A stretch of 41,585 nt of DNA from NCBI GenBank assembly GCA_014695345.1, contig JACJOC010000047.1, forward strand, positions 1 through 41,585, written 5' to 3'. The position numbers were made by a program, and so were the translations under genes. Origin of the DNA: Cyanobacteria bacterium FACHB-471. Lineage in GTDB: Bacteria; Cyanobacteriota; Cyanobacteriia; Elainellales; Elainellaceae. Shown here in pieces: positions 35,231 to 41,585 of this stretch. The notes under the pieces were generated by a model, which was given only the letters and a program-made list of their open reading frames with translations, had not been told where the DNA came from and searched no databases. Position 1 is the stretch's first letter. Each line of letters opens with the position of its first letter.

Positions 35231-37807
35231 ATGAAACGAGCATTCCGAATCGAGACGCTGCAATGGATCTTCGGCGTTTTTCTGATCCTGCGCGGAATCG
35301 TCATGCTCATGGTGCCACACCAGCTAGACATGACTGTCTTTGTGTTTATTCAGTCGCAGTTCTTTCGGTTGGCGTTGCTTCAGGCGATCGGTGGAATTGC
35401 ACTGATTATCGTTGCCGTACTGATGCCCAAACGCCGATGGCTGATCTTTGCTCATGGGCTGGCTGCGAGTGCCTTCTTTCTATCGGCAGTTGGTCCATTC
35501 CTAAGCGGAACCTGGACTGGTGTGACGGGCTATAGCACGATGGCGCTAGGAACGCTTGTGGCACCGTTTTTGCCTCGCACTGGCGATCGCCCTTTCCGGT
35601 CTGACTCCCCGTCCAAAGCGATTGATCTATTTGCGATCACAATGGCAGTTAGAGTAATTTTGCATGGACTCAACTGTTTGCCGCCACTCAATCAACAGCT
35701 GGGTGCAAGTTTCTATGATGCTACCCGTTCTTACCTACCGATTTATGGAGCTGGGTATATTGTCGGCGGGTTGCTCCTAATTGGGGTTTATCTTCATCCT
35801 CGTCCTCCCCGTTTGCTTTTCAGCCTGGCGCATGGCTTCATTGGGGCTGTAATTTGGTCCTGGATGATTGGACTGGGGTTATCCAACTGGAACTCCGTAA
35901 TTTATCACGGCGGGTTAGCAACTCCGCTAGCCGTATTACCCTGGCTCAGCCTGTACCTCCACCGCTTTGATCCTGCCTCCTTACGAACACGGCTAACGCT
36001 CGTTTTGGTTGGCGTGGTCACGATTCCCTTGCTGTTGACTGTTGCGTTTGCAACGCACTTAGAGGAACAAAATACAATCAGCCGATCGCTAGTTCTCCAG
36101 CAAACTTTAGCCAGCACATTAGCTGAAAATGTAACCAATTACATTAATCTGCATGAGGCAGCGGTACGGTCACTGGCAATTCAATCCAATCTGTTATCTC
36201 GTTCTGCGACACAGCAGCAAGCGTTTCTAGAGCAGTTTAATCAGCTTTATCCAGACATAGTTGTGCTGGCTACGTATGATGCGGCTGGAAATGCGATCGC
36301 CCGCAGTGACAATCGGGGCCCCGGACCCTCTATTGCCGACCTGCCGCTATATGAGGACATTCGTCGCACGAGAACCCCTAAACTGGACATTCGGGTTGGC
36401 AGACTTCTCCAACGTCCTCTGTTTGCCTTTGCGGTTCCCATTCAAACGCCAACCAATGAACTTGTCGGAATCGCAACAGGTGCAATTGAATCAACACGCG
36501 TCGCTGCTCAGCTTACTCGAACCAGTATTAGCTCTGACCTCGAAGCTTACTTAGTGGATGGACAAGGACGTATCATTGCTCATCCTGATGCTGAATTGGC
36601 TGCATCCTTTACTGATTACTCCCAAATTCCACCCGTTGCCCAGCTATTGGCAACCAGCAATACCTTCTCGAATGGGCTGCGCTATTGGAATGAAGCTGAA
36701 TGGCGGTTAGCAGGCTATGCTCAGGTTCCGGATTTGGGCTGGGGCGTGGTGGTTGATCGTCCTGCTGCAAGTGCGTTAGCGGGGGTTCACAGTCGGCGCA
36801 ACACAGATATTGGAATCCTGTTTTTGATGGCGATCGCCGCAGTTGTGTTTGGCGTTCAGGTGGCTCGTTGGTTAACCCAACCGTTGATGACCCTAGCTTA
36901 TGCCGCAGGTCAACTGGCAGCAGAAGATGTGAGGGCACCCCTACCCCAGAGCCGAATTACCGAAATCTCATACCTCTCAACCGTATTTGGACAAATGCGC
37001 GATCGCCTATTCGAGCGAACTTTGGAGCGCGATCGCGCCGAAGCTGAGATCCGACAGTTCAATGCCACTCTCGAACAGCGAGTGCAAGAGCGCACGACTC
37101 AGCTAGAACTGGCCAACAAAGAGCTAGAATCCTTTTCCTACTCGGTTTCCCACGATCTGCGGGCACCTTTTCGCCACATTAACGGTTTTGTCGAACTGCT
37201 GCACAAGCGAGTCGCTGGCACCTTGGATGAAACCAGCGTGCGCTATCTAAAAACCATTGCTGATACGGCTCGATATGCAGGGCAGCTAGTCGATGACCTG
37301 TTATCATTTTCTCGCATGGGACGAGCCGAACTGCGCTACATGGCGATCGACATGAATATCCTAGTCGATGAAATCAAGCGCGAACTAGAGCGAGACACTA
37401 CAGAACGAACCATCCATTGGCAAGTTGAACCCTTACCTCAAATTCAAGGCGATTTGAACATGATCCGCCTTGTGGTTCGCAACTTGTTTGAAAATGCTGT
37501 GAAATATACCTTCCCTTGCGATGAAGCCCAAATTACAGTCGGCAGTGTAGATGATCCTCACAAGTTCGTGTTTTTTGTCAAAGACAACGGCGTTGGGTTT
37601 GATATGCAATATTCCCACAAACTATTTGGAGTATTTCAACGCTTACATAGTGACTCTCAATTCAAGGGAACAGGGATTGGGCTTGCCAATGTTCAACGCA
37701 TCATTCACCGGCACGGAGGACAGGTTTGGGCAGAAGCAGAAGTTGGCAAAGGCGCTACTTTCTATTTCTCGTTGCCTAAACACTTAGAGCATTTAGAGAA
37801 GATTTGA
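35231..37807 (+). CDS. Membrane sensor histidine kinase with extracytoplasmic Cache-like domain
   Basis: The 858-residue kinase begins with several hydrophobic helices (about 1-255), resembling a seven-helix membrane module. A helix and Cache-like periplasmic domain follow ([19 protein letters not shown]...[20 protein letters not shown]), then another membrane helix ([22 protein letters not shown]), a HAMP-like linker and a coiled coil. The HisKA part is phytochrome-kinase-like, [21 protein letters not shown], with H641. The ATPase part shows [19 protein letters not shown] and [12 protein letters not shown] 35228 precedes the ATG by one codon; the GAGG at 35222-35225 is better spaced for the ATG. 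No response regulator is adjacent. Confidence 0.9.
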   Translation: MKRAFRIETLQWIFGVFLILRGIVMLMVPHQLDMTVFVFIQSQFFRLALLQAIGGIALIIVAVLMPKRRWLIFAHGLAASAFFLSAVGPFLSGTWTGVTGYSTMALGTLVAPFLPRTGDRPFRSDSPSKAIDLFAITMAVRVILHGLNCLPPLNQQLGASFYDATRSYLPIYGAGYIVGGLLLIGVYLHPRPPRLLFSLAHGFIGAVIWSWMIGLGLSNWNSVIYHGGLATPLAVLPWLSLYLHRFDPASLRTRLTLVLVGVVTIPLLLTVAFATHLEEQNTISRSLVLQQTLASTLAENVTNYINLHEAAVRSLAIQSNLLSRSATQQQAFLEQFNQLYPDIVVLATYDAAGNAIARSDNRGPGPSIADLPLYEDIRRTRTPKLDIRVGRLLQRPLFAFAVPIQTPTNELVGIATGAIESTRVAAQLTRTSISSDLEAYLVDGQGRIIAHPDAELAASFTDYSQIPPVAQLLATSNTFSNGLRYWNEAEWRLAGYAQVPDLGWGVVVDRPAASALAGVHSRRNTDIGILFLMAIAAVVFGVQVARWLTQPLMTLAYAAGQLAAEDVRAPLPQSRITEISYLSTVFGQMRDRLFERTLERDRAEAEIRQFNATLEQRVQERTTQLELANKELESFSYSVSHDLRAPFRHINGFVELLHKRVAGTLDETSVRYLKTIADTARYAGQLVDDLLSFSRMGRAELRYMAIDMNILVDEIKRELERDTTERTIHWQVEPLPQIQGDLNMIRLVVRNLFENAVKYTFPCDEAQITVGSVDDPHKFVFFVKDNGVGFDMQYSHKLFGVFQRLHSDSQFKGTGIGLANVQRIIHRHGGQVWAEAEVGKGATFYFSLPKHLEHLEKI

Positions 37808-37845
37808 GAAAGAGTCTAGGCGTTGTGCTTGGTGGCTTGTACCGC

Positions 37846-38442
37846 TCATTCAGCGTCTATGAAGCCTTTGATCATTGCCACTACAGGTTTTACAGCGGGA
37901 TGATCAATCGCTGATTCCAGAGCAGTCGTACCACCTTCTTTGAGAGCATTAATTACACGAGTTTTTAAAGTCGGATTTTGTTCGATCGCCTCGATCGCCT
38001 TTGCACTAATCATGGCTTGCCCTGTAGGAGTGCTGCGATCGTAGTCTTGATCAAGTTGGTCGAGCAGGTCTTTAATGTCTTTAGCTGCTTGAGCTAGATT
38101 TTGGCTGTGGTTGATTTGAGTGCCAATCTTGTTGCCCATGACTTTATCACCTGCAACGTTGTCGCCGGAACCATACTGGTGAATGGTATTAGACATGAGT
38201 TGGTTTTCTGTAGAACTCTCTTCACTTTCAGGAGCGTAGCACAGCTTCAGCAGTTGACTGACGTGTAGCGGCAGCATAGCGTAGGTTTGACCGTAATCAT
38301 CGCTGAAATCAACTTCATAAACATCGGGGGCTAACAATTCTACAATCGTGCCAACCTGACCTGCTAGCAAACGCTGCTGAGGTAAGGAGTCTTTGAGGGC
38401 AACAACATCTAGAAGTTGAAGTTGGTTTAAGGTATTAACCAT
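37846..38442 (-). CDS. DUF4926 domain fused to a GDNVAGD motif and helical C-terminal module
   Basis: Residues 1-70 form a DUF4926 domain (LLDVVALKDSLPQQRLLAGQVGTIVELLAPDVYEVDFSDDYGQTYAML). Next comes the low-complexity motif HQYGSGDNVAGDKVMGNKI (about 88-106), then a helical module rich in Ala and Asp (NLAQAAKDIKDLLDQLDQDY...AIEQNPTLKTRVINALKEGG...VKPVVAMIKGF). The motif is shared with the tail of the ROCO protein two genes upstream. The start lies 5 nt after the DUF6883 stop, with GAGG suitably placed, so the two are co-translated. DUF4926 and DUF6883 genes are often neighbours; their biochemical role is unknown, although a two-gene toxin-antitoxin-like arrangement is conceivable. Confidence 0.85.
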   Translation of the reverse strand: MVNTLNQLQLLDVVALKDSLPQQRLLAGQVGTIVELLAPDVYEVDFSDDYGQTYAMLPLHVSQLLKLCYAPESEESSTENQLMSNTIHQYGSGDNVAGDKVMGNKIGTQINHSQNLAQAAKDIKDLLDQLDQDYDRSTPTGQAMISAKAIEAIEQNPTLKTRVINALKEGGTTALESAIDHPAVKPVVAMIKGFIDAE

Positions 38443-38447
38443 AAGAA

Positions 38448-38782
38448 TTACCTCAAAATGTAACAGCTGGTGAGTCGAGGGAAGTTTTCCGTAGAGCGAA
38501 TAATCCAGGTAGTACGAACACTTACAGTGTTTTGGTTGCGAGTGACAGGAAAATCAATAACATATCGCTGCCCATGTTCATCTAAAGAAGTAGGAACTGC
38601 ATTATAGGTTTGTATAGCTTCAACGATCAGAGATTGCAAAATTTCTGCGTCGTTTTGTCTAATCCTAAAATAGCGGCAAATAGTCGAGCTTTGTGTTTGC
38701 CTCGATCGTGTTGCAAGTTGAGGCTATAGCTCCGTAACTTGTTGAGGTCGATGAAAGCAGATTCAGCGTTTGGAAGTTTCAT
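38448..38782 (-). pseudogene. DUF6883 gene with a single-base frameshift
   Basis: The N-terminal part from ATG 38782 reads MKLPNAESAFIDLNKLRSYS...GKHKARLFAAILGLDK. The C-terminal part continues in another frame as EILQSLIVEAIQTYNAVPTSL and then DEHGQRYVIDFPVTRNQ, ending RTTWIIRSTENFPRLTSCYILR. Together they make one DUF6883 protein of about 110 residues. The break is at a run of four A (38653-38656 on the minus strand reading) where five would restore the frame. The first 20 nt overlap the ROCO gene end and the stop is 5 nt before the DUF4926 gene, so it is the middle gene of an operon. It may be a true mutation or a homopolymer sequencing error. Confidence 0.85.
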
Positions 38783-41463
38783 CACCGATGATTTTATTGC
38801 CTTGAATGCGATCGCCTGCTACATTGTCTCCTTGTCCATATTGGTGAGTGTTAGAACGGTTATCTCGGTTTGCCTGGTTGATATTGACATAGATACTGGA
38901 GTGGCTGTCTAGAAAAGCTTCTATTTCATGGCGATCGCTCATTTGCCGCATCTGCCGAAGCTCAACAGGTTCGTAACCATCTAGCAGTTGACGCAGGTTT
39001 ACTTTAATCCGCAGTTTGCCAATTGGGTATTCTCTCTCCCCCATAGCTTCGAGACCGAGCAATTCCTGGTAGTCAAGGGGCGAGTGGTCAGGATATCCGG
39101 GGACGGGCACCCATTCACTCACTTCAGGATTGGCAAAAGAACTGTGGATTTTGTGAAATACATCTCGAATGATGCCTAAAAAGGTGCGACGGGTGGTTTC
39201 ACGTCCGCTAATTGAGATAAAGATTTGTTTGTCTTCGGGGTCAGCCTTGACACGGGCAAGGTTGCAGATTTCGCCGCCTTCGCTGTGAAACAACATTACG
39301 CCGCTGCGCCAGTAGGTTTGGTTATGAATTTTTTCGTGAATCAGGACGATGAAGCGAGAAAGGATACTTTCAGGCAGGATGCGGTAGTGATACTGAAACT
39401 CCAGGGCATCGCCTTCGAGAGTGGTATGTTCGGGTTCGTCTTTGGGTAACAGTCCGGGAATGAGAAAGCGGGGCGGGTTGCAGTCGGGAGGCTGAAAGCA
39501 AAGCTGAAACTCTCGCATTAGCTCAATCAAATAGTGATGGCGATTTTTGGGATAGCGCTGGGGGTTGAGAATGCGGTTAAGGTCAGCATGGGTAAGAATG
39601 CCTTTGGTCTGGGTTTTGAGTGTTTCGTCGCTGAGGATGGTGTAAATGCCCTGTGTTACCCAATCAGGATTTAAAACATTGGTGTCTTGCAAAAAGGGAT
39701 GGTCGCGGAAGTTGAGCACTAGACCGAGATTATGCAGCAGTCCAATTAACTGTTCCTGGTTGTAGTCTTCGATAATCGTTTTGGACTCGCAGATTTCGGT
39801 ATATTTGTCGTAACTGATGCAGTCCTGCTCCATATTTTCCAGGTGTTCTTTCACCTCAAACCAGGAGAGCGGCAGCAGGTTATACACGTCGCTAAGCAGA
39901 CCTACTTCGCGGACAATGGCAGCGCGGAGGTTGTCGATGCCGTCACTGGTTTGGCAGGAGGTTTCCAGGATGGCTTTGATGTTGAGATACTTTTCTCGCA
40001 GCGCTTTACGGTTAATGTCGAGCGGCTGTTCATCGTTTTTATTACCGATGATGATCACGGGTGACTCACCACCAAAGCTTTCAATCAGCTTTAGCCAATA
40101 CTCAATTCGGTTTTCGTCTTCGCTGGTGCGGCAGTTACACACGAGTAGGTAAAGGCTGCGCTTGGTCAAAAAGAACTGGTGAGTTGCGTGATAAATCTCT
40201 TGACCGCCGAAATCCCATACGTTGAGGCGCACGCCTTTGCTGTTGACATGCACACTCCAGGTTCGCACGTTTAGCCCATCAGTTTGAGGCTGATGGCGAT
40301 CGAATTGGTTGTCGATGAGTCGCTTGATCAGAGAGGTTTTGCCGACACTGCCCTGACCCACGAGGAGTAGTTTGGCTTCGTTTAACGGACGAACTTTTCC
40401 ACTGCGAAGCTGACGACAATAGTTGAAGATATCTTCCACTGATCCAGGATCTTCACCGAAATCAGGTGAACCTAAAACTTCTGGGGAAATTGGCAGCGGA
40501 TTTCCTCTTAGATCCAGTGTTTTGAGCTTAGGCAACTCTTCAAGCCAATCAGGAAACTTCTCAATCTTGTTGTCCCGGAGATTAAGTGTTTCTAACTCGG
40601 TGAGTTGTGCGATCGCCGCTGGAATCTCGCTAATCTGGTTTCTTCCGAGGTCAAGCGTGGTCAAATTGATAAGTTGGGCGACCGCCGCTGGAATCTCGCT
40701 AATCTGGTTTCTATCGAGGTCAAGCGTGGTCAGATTGGTGAGTTGGGCGATCGTTTCTGGAATCTCACTGATTTGATTGACCCAGAGGGAAAGTGCTGTC
40801 AGATTGGTGAGTTGAGCGATCGCTGCTGGGATCTCGCTGATTTGGTTGCTAGAGAGGGAAAGCTTGGTCAGATTGGTGAGTTGGGTGATCGACTCTGGAA
40901 CCTCGCTGATTTGATTACTATTGAGGTCAAGCTCGGTCAGATTGGTGAGTTGGGCGATCGCTGCTGGAATCTCACTGATTTGATTGCCCCAGAGGGAAAG
41001 CTTGGTCAGATTGGTGAGTTGGGCGATCGCTGCTGGAATCTCACTGATTTGATTGCCCCAGAGGGAAAGCTTGGTCAGATTGGTGAGTTGAGCGATTGCC
41101 GCTGGAATCTCACTGATTTGATTGCCCCAGAGGGAAAGCGCTGTCAGATTGGTGAGTTGAGCGATTGCCGCTGGAATCTCACTGATTTGATTGCTTCCGA
41201 GGTAAAGCTCTATTAGATTGGTGAGTTGGGCGATGGACTCTGGGATCTCACTGATTTGGTTGTTATAGAGGTAAACCCCTGTTAGATTGGTGAGTTGGGC
41301 GATCGACTCTGGAATCTCGCTGATTTGGTTGTTATAGAGGTAAACCCCTGTTAGATTGGTGAGTTGGGCGATCGACTCTGGAATCTCGCTGATTTGATTG
41401 CTATCGAGGGAAAGCGTTGTCAAATTGGTGAGTTGAGCGATCGACTCCGGTATCTCGCTAATC
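38763..41463 (-). CDS. ROCO protein: LRR + Roc GTPase + COR, 5' end cut by an IS element
   Basis: About 900 residues remain. Thirteen 23-residue leucine-rich repeats (consensus ISEIPxxIAQLTNLTxLxL) and one divergent unit lead into a Roc G domain with P-loop GQGSVGKTS (near 40338-40361), the switch motif DFGGQE (near 40200) and NKND (near 40030). A COR domain follows. The tail ends SNTHQYGQGDNVAGD, then NKIIGDETSKR. Bacterial ROCO proteins are dimeric GTPases whose LRRs sense ligands. An in-frame extension to 41528 is derived from the IS1-like element, so the original N-terminus is lost and the gene may lack its promoter. It overlaps the DUF6883 gene by 20 nt. Whether a truncated protein is made is unknown. 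Confidence 0.9.
40597..41461 (-). repeat. Tandem 69-nt coding repeats (leucine-rich repeats)
   Basis: About twelve and a half units of 69 nt encode the 23-residue LRRs. Several neighbouring units are almost identical in DNA, for example the pair around 41213-41350 and the pair around 40960-41097, which points to recent unit duplication or gene conversion. The spacing is exact and the frame is kept throughout. Confidence 0.9.
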
Positions 41464-41585
41464 GGCGTTGCAGAATGGAGGTATGAATTAGGGGAAGTTT
41501 CAATGCAATGTCCTGAATGCGGTTCCACTCACATCCGTAAGAATGGAAAGAAGAGAGGCAAGCAAAATCACATCTGTGTCGCCTG
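41464..41585 (+). mobile_element. IS1-like insertion sequence, left end (runs off the window)
   Basis: The LRR pattern stops after ATCTCGCTAATC (ending at 41463), and unrelated sequence starting GGCGTTGCAGAATGG takes over, resembling an IS1-family terminal repeat that begins with GG. A transposase start follows 39 nt later. The right end, the target duplication and the rest of the ROCO gene lie beyond the window, so the exact border is uncertain by a few bases. Confidence 0.75.
41503..41585 (+). CDS. IS1 family transposase, N-terminal fragment (partial)
   Basis: The frame starts MQCPECGSTHIRKNGKKRGK and continues QNHICVA to the window edge, with no stop. The CPxCGS...NGK..GKQ.HIC pattern is the zinc-binding N-terminus of InsA-type IS1-family transposases. 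A GGGGAAG sequence lies 6 nt before the ATG as ribosome site. Only 27 codons are visible, so integrity cannot be judged. Confidence 0.82.
   Translation, partial: MQCPECGSTHIRKNGKKRGKQNHICVA

Noticed and set aside
40605-41216. 203-codon open frame on the plus strand
   Set aside because: It is the antisense of the LRR repeats; the repeat structure alone keeps it open.
40597-41461. Regular 69-nt repeats that might suggest a CRISPR or satellite array
   Set aside because: There are no unique spacers, and every unit is an in-frame LRR codon block of the ROCO gene.

Overview
This window comes from a cyanobacterial chromosome, probably a filamentous or Leptolyngbya/Oscillatoria-like species, though the genus cannot be fixed from sequence alone. 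The HIP1 octamer GCGATCGC recurs throughout. The gene families are also typical: a Ser/Thr kinase with WD40 blades, an NB-ARC/WD40 STAND protein, CHAT and CHASE2 proteins, a KaiC-like ATPase with a hybrid kinase, large multi-PAS histidine kinases, and a ROCO GTPase. There are no rRNA genes, no recognisable tRNA genes and no CRISPR array.

Layout. 1-4.7 kb: a WD40 Ser/Thr kinase (-) diverges from a carotenoid cleavage oxygenase (+), which converges on tatD (-). 4.7-5.5 kb: mostly non-coding, with two hairpin repeats, one small ORF and an AT-rich palindrome. 5.5-10.2 kb: a translationally coupled trio of double-domain KaiC-like ATPase, single receiver and multi-PAS hybrid histidine kinase. 10.4-15.4 kb (-): a TPR-CHAT caspase-like protein followed by a CHASE2-PAS histidine kinase. 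15.6-18.0 kb: threonine synthase, then a transaldolase-family protein that has lost its Schiff-base lysine. 18.1-21.7 kb (-): a 1218-residue HTH/NB-ARC/14-blade WD40 protein. 21.8-23.2 kb: a decayed AraC-type regulator and an uncharacterised conserved protein. 23.2-26.1 kb: a BlaI-type repressor with a BlaR1-type M56 protease (-), divergent from a PepSY membrane protein broken by an in-frame TAG. 26.2-28.8 kb: alaS (-). 29.5-35.0 kb (+): a GGDEF diguanylate cyclase with a degenerate receiver, then a likely cell-wall group (LD-carboxypeptidase, MurJ, GHL10 glycosidase-like protein). 35.2-37.8 kb: a membrane sensor histidine kinase. 37.8-41.6 kb (-): a three-gene unit of LRR-Roc-COR (ROCO) GTPase, frameshifted DUF6883 gene and DUF4926 fusion protein. 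The 5' end of the ROCO gene is cut by an IS1-like element that runs off the window.

The window is rich in signalling genes: five kinases, one diguanylate cyclase, and STAND, ROCO and CHAT proteins. The most interesting region is the 3' end. The ROCO protein ends in a short glycine/asparagine-rich motif (HQYGxGDNVAGD) that reappears in the middle of the DUF4926 protein two genes downstream, encoded with different synonymous codons. This suggests a receptor and partner joined by a homotypic motif, here apparently damaged by an IS insertion and a frameshift. Other points of interest are the transaldolase-like pseudoenzyme, the amber-interrupted PepSY gene beside a BlaI/BlaR pair resembling the copper-responsive PetRP system, and a repeat family of long hairpins present twice in opposite orientations.
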